From contig CM064509.1 in NCBI GenBank assembly GCA_032716605.1, positions 37,791,921 to 37,855,920 on the forward strand: a stretch of 64,000 nucleotides of DNA. Reading direction: 5' to 3'. This document shows positions 1 through 9,913 of the stretch, one piece after another; within the stretch, counting starts at the first letter, position 1; each line of letters opens with the position of its first letter. The stretch is from Paralithodes platypus. Taxonomy: Eukaryota > Arthropoda > Malacostraca > Decapoda > Lithodidae. The translations under genes and the position numbers were made by a program. The notes beneath the pieces are model-generated. The model did no database searches, had not been told where the DNA came from, and saw only the letters and a list, made by a program, of their open reading frames with translations.

Positions 1-303
1 TCTCTCTCTCTCTCTCTCTCTCTAACTGGCTGTGGCGGTAACACTTTATGCAGTCTCTCTCTCTCTCTCTCTCTCCTATTCTCTCCTTCAACTTTCCTTT
101 TCTATCGGATATGCCATCTCTACTAGAATTAAGTCCTTACCACCTCGTTTGGATCGTAAGGTCTGTGTGGCCAGTGTATCTATGTAAATATCTCTCTCTC
201 TAACTGGCTGGGGCGGTAACACTTTATGCAATCACTCGTATGTGTGTGTGTGTGTGTGTGTGTATTTATTAGGTCTATTATTCTCTGTTTTTACCTGTAT
301 GTA
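1..303. repeat. CT/TG microsatellites with SINE-like tail
   Basis: CT dinucleotide tracts occupy roughly 1-23 and 53-74, and a TG tract lies at about 241-262. The segment around 150-200 (GGTCTGTGTGGCCAGTG followed by a CT tract) recurs near 31385-31430 and 36945-36995, so it looks like the 3' end of a dispersed SINE whose tail is a CT microsatellite. The short text 'taactggctgkggcggtaac' occurs twice (about 24 and 199). No gene is seen. Confidence 0.7.
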
Positions 304-629
304 TTAAGGGGAGGTATTTAGTTTATTCCCTAGACCTCCATCAAGCTTAAAATTACATCCCCTTGAGTCCCTTTCAAGATAAATTTGTAAATTTTTCGGT
401 AGACAAATTTCCCGGCCGAAGGCCGGTTCCTCTTAAATTACAGGCTCGCTATCGCTCGCCAGGATAAAATCGACACCTGAATTGCACGAAAGGTCTTAAT
501 ATGGGGTGAAAGTTCTTAAAATCGCTAAACTAATGGGGCAAACGTTTTATAATATCAAAAGCAATGGGGCTAAACATGAGGGAGAAAGGGGTCAAGAAAA
601 AAATCCCTTAAGTGGAGATCTGCCCTTAA
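304..629 (+). mobile_element. TTAA-flanked MITE, family A
   Basis: Starts TTAAGGGGAGGTATTTAG and ends in the inverted form, ATCTGCCCTTAA; the TTAA ends are the target-site signature known for piggyBac-type transposons. Internal landmarks shared with all family A copies are two consecutive small hairpins (ATTTTTCGGTAGAAAAAT-type, then CCGGCCGAAGGCCGG), a GGCTCGCTATCGCTCGCC block, and diverged repeats of 'TCTTAAAATnnn..AATGGGGC'. There is no coding capacity, so it is non-autonomous. Confidence 0.85.
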
Positions 630-680
630 TAAAGAATATACTGATTGAGAAATATAGAGTAGCTTCTGTGTGGGTCTAGG

Positions 681-750
<70 letters not shown>

Positions 751-956
751 CTCGAGTTTATGATTCTATATAATATGTTCAGTCTAGCGATCATGTACGT
801 TCAGTCTAGCGATCATGATATGCTATAATGAACGCAGCGGTGGGTATATATTGTCTCGTTTACTACCACTGAACAGATCGTAAAGTATATTTCTGCATGA
901 CTTTATGATGGAGGAACTGCCTCAATGACTGCTAATACACCCTTAAAGGGGATACT
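630..956. repeat. (AT)n microsatellite and unassigned sequence
   Basis: An (AT)n tract of about 60 bp lies at roughly 685-746. A 20-bp duplication around 778-812 (TTCAGTCTAGCGATCATG) follows. The rest to 956 shows no recognisable gene or element. Confidence 0.7.
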
Positions 957-1874
957 GATTAAATATTTATGTATTTTTTAGTTTCCTCGCTAGACCTCCA
1001 TCAAGGTTTAAAAAAAACACCCCCTAGACCCCCTTTCGAAACACCCCCTAGACCCCCTTTCAAGACACCCCCTAGACTAGACCCCCTTTCAAGACACCCC
1101 CTAGACTAGACCCCCTTTCAAGACACCCCCTAGACAAGACCCCCTTTCAAAACACCCCTTAGACCCCCTTTCAAAACACCCCTTAGACCCCCTTTCAAAA
1201 CACCCCTTAGACCCCCTTTCAAAACACCCCTTAGACCCCCCTTCCAAACACCCCCTAGACCCCCCTTTCAAGACACCCCCCTTTCAAGACACCCCCTAGA
1301 CCCCCTTTCAAGACACCCCCTAGACCCCCTTTCAAAACACCCCCTAGACCCCCTTTCAAGACACCCCCTAGACCCCCTTTCAAGACACCCCCTAGACCCC
1401 CTTTCAAAACACCCCCTAGACCCCCTTTCAAGACACCCCCTTTCAAAACACCCCCTAGACCCCCTTTCAAGACACCCCTTAGACCCCCTTTTCAAACACC
1501 CCCTAGACCCCCTTTCAAAACACCCCTAGACCCCCTTTCAAAACACCCCCTAGACCCCCTTTCAAAACCCCCTAGACCCCCTTTCAAAACACCCCCTAGA
1601 CCCCCTTTCAAGACACCCCCTAGACCCCCTTTCAAGACAATTTGTAATTTTTTCGGTAAACAAAATGTCACGGCCAAAGGCCGGGTTCTCCTAAAATTAC
1701 AGGCTCGTTATCGCTCGCCTGGAAAACATCGACACCTTAATGGCACGAAAGGTCTTAATATTGACAAAGAAATGGGGTGAAAGGTCTCAAAATCGCCAAA
1801 CAAATGGAACGAACGTCATAAAATCTCAAAATTCATGAGGCTAAACATGAGGGAGAAAGGGGTCCAGCAACACG
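957..1874 (+). mobile_element. MITE family A2 copy expanded by an internal minisatellite
   Basis: The left part (AGTTTCCTCGCTAGACCTCC at about 980) and the right part from 1636 (hairpins, GGCTCGTTATCGCTCGCC block, GAGGGAGAAAGGGGTCCAG) match the A2 subfamily seen at 26211-26578. Between them the short A2 segment that normally contains one 'CCCTAGACCCCCTTTCAAGA' has been amplified to about 620 bp. Both ends are degenerate. Confidence 0.75.
1018..1640. repeat. 22-24 bp minisatellite born inside MITE A2
   Basis: More than 25 tandem copies of a C-rich unit (CCCCCTAGACCCCCTTTCAA plus a few bases) with AAGACA/AAAACA variants. Each unit is a copy of a stretch present once in ordinary A/A2 elements. 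The long minus-strand reading frames here (Gly-Leu-Gly repeats) are artefacts of the repeat. Confidence 0.9.
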
Positions 1875-1918
<44 letters not shown>

Positions 1919-1932
1919 ACCCCCCCCCCCCC
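1875..1932. repeat. poly-C tract
   Basis: An almost pure C run of about 57 bp, broken only by GGA near 1917-1919, directly after the A2 copy. It may be a sequencing or assembly artefact or a hypermutable tract. Confidence 0.85.
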
Positions 1933-1977
1933 AACATAACACTACCCGGAAGTTTTGCATAAAGCCGTTCACTGACG

Positions 1978-2186
1978 TTAAGCCGCTGTCACACGAGCGA
2001 TTTTTCCGTCAATTTTCCATGAGCAAGTTTTGTTCTCGTATTATTTCGGGACTTTTTCGCACTGGTATCGGTAACTAGACTGACGGTAGAGTATGTTAGG
2101 CGGCTGAATTCTGATGAAGTGTCATTTTTGAAGCTGCCAGACCATAATTGCCCATAAAAATTGCTCGAAAAACGGCTCCTGCTTAA
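1978..2186. mobile_element. TTAA-flanked MITE, family C
   Basis: Flanked by TTAA at both ends, with a GCCGCTGTCACACGAGCG left terminus and a degenerate inverted right terminus ending GCTTAA. Better copies at 7431-7650 and 26991-27200 show matching inverted termini (GCCGGTATCACACGAG). Non-coding. Confidence 0.7.
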
Positions 2187-2242
2187 CACAAAATTCGCTC
2201 TCATGAAGTTTACGACTTAGTGAGGTGAATATTTGCATTGTA

Positions 2243-2455
2243 CAGTCGGCCAATTCAGTGATGTCGCGGCACCAAGTATATTTCGATCAATAATTGGCAT
2301 CAGCGCTTATCTAAGGTTCAAATCATCGTTCAGAGCGAGATATACAACCATGCTCCTATCTTATACACTCCCTATTCAACATCTGACAGACATTAATACA
2401 GCACACAGCGAGCAAAACGTAATGACAGCGGCGACACGACTTATTTGACCAACTG
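2243..2455 (-). mobile_element. mariner-like MITE, family D (diverged)
   Basis: Begins TA-CAGTCG and ends CAACTG-TA. The interior matches family D copies at 27744, 30240, 57935 and 61945 (CTCGGCACCAAGTATGTTTT near one end, CAGATGTTGAATAGGG in the complement). The CAGT ends beside TA resemble Tc1/mariner target sites. The terminal repeats have decayed in this copy. Confidence 0.6.
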
Positions 2456-2876
2456 TACGATCGAGGAAAAACAAGCTTTATACCGGCCAGGTGAATATAT
2501 ATTTATATATATTTATAGACTCGTTAGCCTTGGTCGGCAACTCATCTAGGGGAGACAACCTTATACAAATTCGGGTGGATGGGACTCGTCAGCCTTGGTT
2601 GGCAACCTGTCTAGGGGAGTAAACCTGATACAAATCCGTACTGCTTACCTAAGGGTAAGGCAGGTTAGTGGATGGATTAGCCGAACACCACTGTAGAAAA
2701 ATAGCGCTAACAAGATACACAGAGGGCCTCGGAGTCGGACGGATCCTAAATTGAGTGGTCAATCCTGTAAGTCCTTCACTAAACTGGCTTGGGTTGTCCC
2801 TCTCACAGGGAATAGGTCCGCTTGGGGGCATTCTGTGTATGGCCACCCTCGTAAGGTGAGTAAGGCGTCCGGCAAT

Positions 2877-2936
<60 letters not shown>

Positions 2937-2978
2937 AAATATACCAAAATAGACGAAACCCCAAGAACTACCTATCCC
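2456..2978. repeat. tandemly duplicated SINE-like block plus (CT)n
   Basis: Two diverged copies of a ~64 bp unit (GACTCGTYAGCCTTGGTYGG) lie at about 2519 and 2583. A CT tract at 2879-2934 follows the text GGCGTCCGGCAATAGAT, which recurs before the GATA tract at 3990-4008, suggesting a SINE end that seeds microsatellites. Confidence 0.55.
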
Positions 2979-3299
2979 TTAAGGGGAGATTTCCACTTGA
3001 GGGATTTTCTTCTTGACTCCTTTCTCCCTCATGTTTAGCCCCATTGCTTTTCTAATTTTAAGACGTTCGCCCCATTATTTTGACGATTTTAAGAACTTTC
3101 GACCCATTTCTGTCAATTTTAAGACCTTTCGTGCCATTTAGGTGTCGATTTTATCCAGGCGAGCGATAGCGAGCCTGTAATATAAGAGGAACCCGGCTTT
3201 CAGCCGAAAAATGGAGAAGTTTATCTTGAAAGAGGGTCTAGGGCGTGAAATTTTAAGCTTGATGGAAGTCTAGGAAACACACTAAAAACCTCCCCTTAA
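2979..3299 (-). mobile_element. TTAA-flanked MITE, family A
   Basis: Reverse-oriented family A copy bounded by TTAA at 2979-2982 and 3296-3299. Its second hairpin (about 3188-3201) reads CGGCT-loop-AGCCG instead of the usual CGGCC-GGCCG; both sides have changed together. Confidence 0.85.
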
Positions 3300-4134
3300 T
3301 CCATGTATAAACTCGTAGGAAGTCGGTTATCACTCGGGTTCTCCAATGTGTATTTGATTCCTTCCTCTTATTATTATTAATATTTATGTCTGGTTTTCCT
3401 CCCGGCCTTCGCTAGCCTCGCGGGTTGCCAGTTTAGCTCCATTCCCGCTAGATTGCGCTAGATTGCGGTAGAGGGGGGGGTGTTTACTTCGAAAAATGTA
3501 CACATTTATCTTGAAGGGAGTCTATAGGGAGCTTTTTTTGTTTACAGGTTGATGGCCTTCTAGCCAGGCAACTAGAAAATTATAAAAAGATGAAATAATT
3601 TGCATATTTGTACATCTAGCGACTTAATTCTAGCGATATTCTGTAAATTTGTGACATTTGTAGCGATTGTAGGTTCTAGCTATGTTTAGACGATGTTGTG
3701 CAGTGTAAGAAGGATCTGTGGTAGTCAAAACGGTTAAGTGAGATGGTTCGAAGCCTGTTCATAATTGCTGGAGGCCCATTTGGAGCGATATTGTAGAGAT
3801 TTTGCCATTATTGTAGCGATATTCTGTAGATTTGAGACATTTGGAGCGATATTGGAGAGATTTGAGACATTTAGAGCGATATTATAGACATTTTGTAGAG
3901 ATTTGAGACATGTAGAGCGATATTTTACAGATTTTTGCCATTTTTGTAGCGATATTCTGTAGATTTGAGACATTTTGAGCGATATTATAGATCACGGCGT
4001 CAGGCAATAGATAGATAGATAGATAGATAGATGGATAGATAGATAGATAGATAGATGGATAGATACATAGATAGATAGATAGATGGATAGATAGATAGAT
4101 AGATAGATAAAAATACGTCAAGGTGCTAATCGAG
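3300..4134. repeat. AT-rich ~28-30 bp tandem repeat and (GATA)n
   Basis: About 3300-3590 shows nothing recognisable. From about 3600 to 3992 imperfect copies of a unit resembling GAGCGATATTNTAGAGATTT-GAGACATTT are arranged in tandem. A GATA microsatellite follows at about 4008-4110. Part of 3650-3760 resembles family F. Confidence 0.6.
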
Positions 4135-4478
4135 TTAAGGGGACATGGGCCGCTTTTCTGGACCACTTTCTCCCTCATGTTTAGCCCCATTAGTTTTCAG
4201 ATGTTAAACAAAATATCCATTAGATCCCCCTTCTAGATTAACTTGTACATTTTTCAGTAGAAAAATGTACCGGTTCTTCCAACATTACAGGCTCACTATC
4301 GCTCTCCAGGAAATAATCGACACCTAAATGGCACGAAAGGTCTTAAAATTGACAACGAAATGGGGCGAAAGGTCTTAAAATTGACTAACTAATGGGGCAA
4401 ACATCTTAACATCTGAAAACTAATGGGGCTAAACATAAGGGAGAAGGGAGTCCAGGAAAACCAGCCCATGTCCCCTTG
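4135..4478 (+). mobile_element. MITE family A2
   Basis: Left end TTAAGGGGACATGGGCCG; right end is the inverted form GGCCCATGTCCCCTTGA, with the last TTAA degenerate. The interior has the family hairpin, the CTCACTATCGCTCTCC block and the AATGGGGC repeats. Confidence 0.7.
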
Positions 4479-4834
4479 AGCAGAGAGGATACGCGCGGTT
4501 TACGAGATAATGGAGTCATTTTATGTATTAATATATTTTTGAGTTTCCTCCCGAGACCTCCATCAAGCTTAGAAAAACACCCCTTAGACCCCCTTTCAGG
4601 ATAAATGTGTACATTTTTCGGTAGCCGGTTCCTTCTAAAATTAGAGGCTCGCTTTCGCTCGCCAGGAATACGCCAGGAATACGCCAGGAATACGCTAAAC
4701 GTGAGGGAGACGGGGGTCCAGAAAAAGCAAGTCCTTAACCCCCTCAAGCGGTTTACGAGATAATTGACTAATTTAATTTATTTTATAGCGACGTGTACAG
4801 TAGATAGTGTGAAATGACTGGGTGCTTATATTGC
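4479..4834 (+). mobile_element. partial MITE family A2 with small internal triplication
   Basis: 4536-4740 retains the A2 left half, hairpin and CTCGCTTTCGCTCGCC block. Then ACGCCAGGAAT is repeated three times (about 4668-4695), replacing the AATGGGGC repeats, before GAGGGAGACGGGGGTCC. The flanks to 4834 show no gene. Confidence 0.6.
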
Positions 4835-5151
4835 GTTAAAAGGAGGTTTTTAGTGTGTTCCCTAGACTTCCATCAAGCTTGAAATTACACCCCCATGACC
4901 CCCTTTCAAGTTAAATTTGTATATTTTTCGGTAGAAAAATTTCCCGGCCGAAGGCCGGTTCCTCTTAAATTACAGGCTCGCTATCGCTCGCCAGGAAAAA
5001 ATCGACACCTAAATGGGACGAAAGGTCTTAAAAGTGACATAAATGGGGTGAAAGTTCTGAAAATAGCCAACTAATGGGGCGAACGTCTTAAAATCTCAAA
5101 AGCAATGGGGCTAAACATGAGGGAGAAGGGGGTCCAGAAAAAGCGAGTCCA
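4835..5151 (+). mobile_element. TTAA-flanked MITE, family A (hybrid 3' end)
   Basis: Starts TTAAAAGGAGGTTTTTAG and has all family A landmarks including CCGGCCGAAGGCCGG. The right end (GGTCCAGAAAAAGCGAG) resembles A2, suggesting recombination between subfamilies. Confidence 0.7.
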
Positions 5152-5248
5152 AGTAAAATAGGATACGCGCGGTTTACGAGATAATTGCCTAATTTTATTT
5201 TATAGCGATATATAGATTGGGTGGAAATTACTGGACGTTTACACTGCG

Positions 5249-5601
5249 TTAAGGTGGGGTAGGACTCGCTTTGTCTGGACCCCCTTCTCCCTCGTGTTTA
5301 GCCCCATTGCTTTTGAGATTTTAAGACGTTCGCCCCATTAGTTTGGCGATTTTCAGAACTTTCACCCCATTTATGTCACTTTTAAGACCTTTCGTCCCAT
5401 TTAGGTGTCGATTTTTTCCTGGCGAGCCTCTAATTTTAGAAGAAACCGGCTAATGTGTCCACTGAAAAATGTACACATTTATCTTGAAAGGGGGTCTAGG
5501 GGGTGTTTTTCTAAGCTTAATGGAGGTCTAGCGAGGACACTCAAAAATAAATACCCAAGTAAATATATTGACCAAAAAACCAAGCACTACCCCCTCCTTA
5601 A
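5249..5601 (-). mobile_element. MITE family A2
   Basis: Reverse-oriented copy with TTAA at 5249-5252 and 5598-5601. It contains CTCCCTCGTGTTTAGCCCC, the three CCCCATT repeats and the GGTCTAGCGAGG segment typical of A2. A short stretch between hairpins is rearranged (GAAACCGGCTAATGTG). Confidence 0.75.
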
Positions 5602-6166
5602 GCTATGAGTATGTGGCCACTGATCATAATAATACATGTTAGAGCAGCTAGACTGATATCATTGCCTACACATGCTTCAGGGTCAATTGTGGGGTCACCG
5701 GCTTTTTTTTTTCTCTTTCTCTCTTTTTCTCTGGCTTGTATCCATTCGGCCCTATTCAGCCAACTGTTTTAAGACGTTTATCCCCATCCAGGTTGATCGC
5801 GAGCCAGCATTGTATGGAGAAATCCGGCTTCGCCGGAGACGTTTTTCTATTGAAAAATGTACAAATTTAGCTTGCTGTCAAAACAAAAATATATACAGTA
5901 TATGCTGGCTCGCTACCGCTCGCCAGGAAAATATTGACACCTGGATGGGGGTAAACGTCTTAAAACAGCAGCCCGAATGGGGCCGAATGGATACAAGCCA
6001 AAGAGAGAGGGAGAGAAAGAGAAAAAAAAAAAAGCGAGGTGGGCTCCCTTAAGACGCTCCGTTCTCAAATTGACCACTTAAGAGTTTTCGGCTATAAGGA
6101 AGTTGGAGCCGTAAAATGTACCAGACACTTTGTAAATTGACCTTTTTTGGTTTTTATATTTACAAG
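5602..6166. mobile_element. TTAA-flanked MITE, family B (imperfect left end)
   Basis: Family B element at about 5688-6052, ending GAGGTGGGCTCCCTTAA. It is self-complementary over most of its length: CATTCGGCCCYATTCAGCC near the left and GGGGCCGAATGGATACAAGCC near the right. It has the hairpin TCCGGCTTCGCCGGA and a GGCTCGCTACCGCTCGCC block. 6053-6166 holds a 23-bp motif (GGCTATAAGGAAGTTGGAGC) that recurs near 37130 and, inverted, near 37345. Confidence 0.7.
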
Positions 6167-6297
6167 GAAATAAAGGTCTTAAAATCGACAAACTAATGGG
6201 GGCAAACATCTTAAAATATGAAAACTAATGGGGCTAAACATGGGGGAGAAGGGGGTATAGAAAAAAAACTCGTCATAGAATTCTCTCTTCTCTCTCG

Positions 6298-6329
<32 letters not shown>

Positions 6330-6339
6330 CCTCGCTCCC

Positions 6340-6401
<62 letters not shown>

Positions 6402-6418
6402 GACAAGCGAAGGTGTGC
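6167..6418. repeat. 3' fragment of MITE A followed by CT/TG microsatellite
   Basis: 6167-6275 is the right-hand third of a family A2 element (AATGGGGGC repeats, GGGAGAAGGGGGT). About 6278-6400 is a CT-rich then TG microsatellite. Confidence 0.75.
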
Positions 6419-6754
6419 TTAAGGGGAGATATCCACTTGAGGGACTTTTTTCTTGACCCCTTTCTCCCTCATGTCTAGCCCTATTGCTTTTGAGATTTTA
6501 AGACGTTTGCCCCATTAGTTTGGTGATTTCAAGAATTTCCGCCCCCATTCTGTCAATTTTAAGACCTTTCGTGCCATTTAGGTGTCGATTTTATCCTGGC
6601 GAGCGATAGCGAGCCTGTAATTTAAGAGTTACCGGGCTTCGGCCGGGAAATTTTTCTACCGAAAAATGTACACATTTATCTTGAAAGGGGGTCAAGGGGG
6701 TGACATTTTAAGATTGCTGGAGGAGTAGGAAACAAACTAGAAACCTCCCCTTAA
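6419..6754 (-). mobile_element. TTAA-flanked MITE, family A
   Basis: Reverse-oriented full-length copy between TTAA 6419-6422 and 6751-6754, with both hairpins and the GGCGAGCGATAGCGAGCC block. Confidence 0.85.
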
Positions 6755-7140
6755 AGGTACAAAATTTACTAAATATGTTGGTTTGCAAGTACATGAGGTT
6801 TAGGGCGACAGTTTAAGGGTACACACCTCTTTGAAAGACGTTGAAATGGAGTGTTTTCGGTTAGTTTAGGTAAGTTAGGTTAGGTTAGGTTAGGTTAGGT
6901 AAGGTTAGATTAGGTTAGGTTAGGTAGGTAGGTTAGGTTAGGTTAGGTAGGTAGGTTAGGTTAGGTTAGGTTAGATTAGGTTAAGTTAGGTTAGGTTAAG
7001 TTAGGTTAAGTTAAGTCAAGTTAAGTTAAGTTAGGTTAAGTTAAGTTAAGTTAAGTTAAGTTAAGTTAAGTTAAGTTAAGTTAAGTTAAGTTAAGTTAAG
7101 TTAAGTTAGGTTAGGTTAGGTTAGGTTAAGTTTTATCTAG
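6755..7140. repeat. interstitial TTAGG-type and TTAAG pentamer array
   Basis: From about 6862 to 7131 the sequence is pentameric. It is first mostly AGGTT (TTAGG, the arthropod telomere motif), then a pure run of GTTAA/TTAAG units at about 7033-7110, then TTAGG again. The internal TTAAG block looks like expansion of a point-mutated unit. 6755-6861 holds nothing recognisable. Confidence 0.85.
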
Positions 7141-7306
7141 ATAGTTATATTTAGGTTTAAAAATAGAAAAATGTACTCGTAAGCATGCATAATTAACGTT
7201 AGTACCGATAAACACACTACCGCTTGGGTGGGTGTGGGTGTGTGTGTGCGTGCCTGCGTGTATGTATTGTCCAGAAGCCCTCCCGTACATCCCTCTCTCT
7301 CTCTCC

Positions 7307-7355
<49 letters not shown>

Positions 7356-7430
7356 GTCCAGAACACACTCCACTGGGCCACAATTACCACACCGCTGCCT
7401 CGTAACCGCTACTCTTGCGTAACTCACTGG
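7141..7430. repeat. TG/CT microsatellite region
   Basis: TG-rich tract at about 7209-7268, a short CT tract near 7294 and a longer TG tract at 7311-7352. Long reading frames here are repeat artefacts. Confidence 0.75.
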
Positions 7431-7650
7431 CTAAAGCCGCTGTCACACGAGCGCTTTTTCCGTCAATTTTCCATGAGCAAATTTTTTCTCGTATTATTTC
7501 GGGACATTTTTTGCACTGGTATCGGTAACTAGACTGAAGGTAGATTATGTTAGGCGGCTGAATTCTGATCAAGTGTCATTTTTTTAAGCTGCCAGACCAT
7601 AATTGCCCGTAAATATTGCTCGAAAAAGGGCTCGTGTGACTCCGGCTTAA
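7431..7650. mobile_element. MITE family C
   Basis: Inverted ends GCCGCTGTCACACGAGCG and CTCGTGTGACTCCGGC. The right TTAA (7647-7650) is shared with the next element; the left flank is CTAA. Confidence 0.8.
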
Positions 7651-7983
7651 GGGGAGGTTTTTAGTTGGTTCCCCTAGACTTCCATCAAGCTTAAAATTAC
7701 TCCCCCTAGACCCCCTTTCAAGAAATTTGTACATTTTTCGGTAGAAAAATGTCCCGGCCGAAGGCCGGTTCCTCTTAAATTACAGGCTCGCTATCGCTCG
7801 CCAGGAAAAAATCGACACCTAAATGGCACGAAAGGTCTTAAAATTGACAGAAATAGGGCGAACGTTCTTAAAATCTCCAAACTATAGGGGCGAACGTCTT
7901 CAAATCTCAAAAGCAGTGGGGGCTAAACATGAGGGAGAAAGGGTGTCCAGAAAAAAATCCTTCAGGAGGTGGAAATCTCTTAA
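7647..7983 (+). mobile_element. TTAA-flanked MITE, family A
   Basis: Complete copy that abuts the family C element and uses the same TTAA. The right end has a small deletion (AAATCTCTTAA). Confidence 0.85.
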
Positions 7984-8016
7984 GGCTAGACGCTGCTTGT
8001 GACCAGACGCTGAGCT

Positions 8017-8077
<61 letters not shown>

Positions 8078-8276
8078 TAGTTACCTATAGTGTCATTTGT
8101 GGGGAGAATTGTGGCAACTACTGAAGCCTACGATTACCGACATTTATACGCTCATGTAGAATTAATACGCTCATGTAGAATTTATACGCTCATGTAGAAT
8201 TTATACGCTCATGTAGAATTAATACGCTCATGTAGAATTAATCTCATTCGTCGTGTACGCCTAGTAGTGATGTCTG
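7984..8276. repeat. (TG)n and a 19-20 bp tandem repeat
   Basis: TG tract at 8021-8075. Five tandem copies of TACGCTCATGTAGAATTTA (TT/TA variants) lie at about 8146-8242. Confidence 0.85.
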
Positions 8277-8657
8277 TTAAGGGGGGTGACCTGTTTTTGT
8301 TCTGTCCTTTTCTATCTTTCTCTGGCTTGTATCCATTTGGCCCCATTCAGCCTACTGTTTTAAGACGTTTATCCCCATCTAGGTGTCAATTTCTTGCTGG
8401 TGAGCGGCAGCGAGCCAGCATATTTTTTATTTTTGTTAGACAGCAGGCTAAATTTGTACATTTTTCGACAGAAAAATTTCTCCGGCGAAGCCGGATTTCT
8501 TCATATAATGCTGGCTCGCTATCGCTCGCCAGGAAGAAATCGACACCTAGATGGGGATAAACGTTTTAAAATAATTGGCTGAATGGGGCCGAATGGATAC
8601 AAGCCAGAGAAAGAGAGAAAAGGACAGAAATAACAAAAAGCAGGTCACCCCCCTTAA
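8277..8657. mobile_element. TTAA-flanked foldback MITE, family B
   Basis: Starts TTAAGGGGGGTGACCTG and ends CAGGTCACCCCCCTTAA. Nearly the whole element is self-complementary, with two copies of the GGCGAGCG..CGAGCC block and the hairpin TCCGGCGAAGCCGGA. This is one of the best family B copies, with 39037-39385 and 35594-35963. Confidence 0.85.
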
Positions 8658-9199
8658 GTCTTTTGATTCATATTGATCATGTAATTTGTGGTACACCGGA
8701 AGGAAGACACCCAGCGCGAGATATGTAAACACGAGCGTCTTTAAAAACAACAGTGGCGTGAATCCCCCTGTCGATAGCTCAGTCTGTGTCGTCTTTCAAA
8801 ACAAGAGTGGCCGGATTCCACCTGTTGATAGCTCAGTCTGTGTCGTCTTTCAAAACAAGAGTGGCCGGATTCCCCCTGTTGATAGCTCCGTCTGTGTCGT
8901 CTTTCAAAAAAACAGTGGCCGGATTCCCCCTGTTGATAGCTCCGTCTGTGTCGTCTTTCAAAATAACAGTGGCCGGATTCCCACTGTTGATAGCTCCGTC
9001 TGTGTCGTCTTTCAAAACAAAAGTGGCCGGATTCCACCTGTTGATAGCTCCGTCTGTGTCCCCCCCTGTCTATGCCTGTCGAAAGTCACCCCGCAGTTGA
9101 TTGCAGTAATGGAGGACTCGAGGGCTAATTAGCTTTGAGGAGACCGCGAACATGACCAAGGTAAAAGCTATGTGGAATTCTACCTAGCCTTCGTGTGTC
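8658..9199. repeat. 54-bp minisatellite (about 6 copies) and flank
   Basis: About 8744-9062 consists of tandem 54-bp units containing GAGTGGCCGGATTCCCCCTG and TCTGTGTCGTCTTTCAAAAC. 54 is a multiple of three, so several frames stay open; no start context, splice pattern or family resemblance supports a gene. 9063-9199 shows nothing recognisable. Confidence 0.85.
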
Positions 9200-9329
9200 A
9201 TTGTGATTTGTTTTCAGTGCTGTTATCGACGCGGGAGGCCCAATTTCTCACCGCTTTTACAATTTACACCTCGTAATGCTTATCTACCGGCGAGAGACGT
9301 GAAACAATTAGTGCAAATCCAGCTTATTT

Positions 9330-9480
9330 GTTGCCTAGCCAATGAAAAGGGGACTTGGGCGCAGGAGGGAACCAATGAGCGGGCGGGATGGGTGCTAAGC
9401 TCCTCCCCTCGAGGCCCCACCCCCTGCCGAGCTCCCTAAGGATGGGTGCAAGAGCCAACAAAGTTTCAGTTGACGGGAGG
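9330..9480 (+). promoter_or_regulatory. candidate promoter of the zinc-finger gene
   Basis: This repeat-free stretch has two CCAAT motifs (9339-9343, 9372-9376), a GC-box-like GGGCGGG (9381-9387) and an arthropod initiator-like TCAGTT at 9466-9471 (putative +1 at A9468). No TATA box is obvious. It lies 177 bp upstream of the candidate start codon. Support is motif-level only. Confidence 0.3.
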
Positions 9481-9500
9481 ACCTTGAGGGGGAAAGGTTG

Positions 9501-9566
9501 ATGTGTTCGTGTGTGGTGCTTTCCCGATCGGCGACGAAACCTGTACTTTGCTTCCGTGAAAGTTGA
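9501..9566 (+). promoter_or_regulatory. upstream ORFs in the exon 1 leader
   Basis: If transcription starts near 9468, two short upstream ORFs precede the main ATG: 9501-9566 (21 codons plus stop) and 9604-9624 (six codons plus stop). Such uORFs commonly reduce translation of the main frame. Whether they are in the mRNA depends on the unmapped start site. Confidence 0.3.
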
Positions 9567-9644
9567 CAAAACAGTTACGTGAATCTCAGTGACGTGTGGA
9601 GAGCATGGACCCGAGGAGTGGGTAGGAGGTGGAGTGCTTGTATC

Positions 9645-9750
9645 ATGCTATTTAAAGGCAAGAGTTCCAAATTGGAGTTGTTAATAGAAAAAATCCAAGC
9701 CAAGAAGGAGAACGGAGAGGACACGGAGGCCGGCGGTGTGGCGAGTGAGG
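9645..9750 (+). CDS. Oaz: candidate coding exon 1 of the zinc-finger gene (N-terminus)
   Basis: The ATG at 9645 has A at -3. It opens 35 codons beginning MLFKGKSS and continuing with a short amphipathic, Lys/Glu-rich helix-like stretch, then Gly/Ala/Glu-rich sequence. A strong donor (GAGG|GTAAGA) follows at 9751, after which the frame stops at once (TAG). The exon ends with one unpaired base; exon 2 at 48153 supplies exactly the missing two (G|AA = Glu), so the two join in frame. The sequence is unique, non-repetitive and preceded by promoter-like motifs. I cannot verify the N-terminus against homologues. Without transcript data it could belong to another gene. Confidence 0.6.
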
Positions 9751-9913
9751 GTAAGAAGAAATAGATCTTAGTTTACGTTGAGGGACCCGCAGAGGGCCGC
9801 TCTCGGGCGGCATGATATGCGGGGGTTGTGCTTTTTAGGACTAATGGTTAAGGACAGGATCAGGGATGTAACGGTTGGTGATCCTAGTTCTAAATGAATC
9901 AAGGGTGGGGCTA
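9751..9913 (+). other. start of intron 1, unique sequence
   Basis: Follows the donor GTAAGA. No gene or repeat recognised. Confidence 0.5.

Noticed and set aside
6862..7131. A true chromosome end
   Set aside because: The pentamer array is flanked on both sides by ordinary sequence and by gene exons, so it is interstitial.
8686..9132. 148-residue frame with an 18-residue repeat
   Set aside because: The 54-bp minisatellite keeps several frames on both strands open equally; no evidence of coding bias or splicing.
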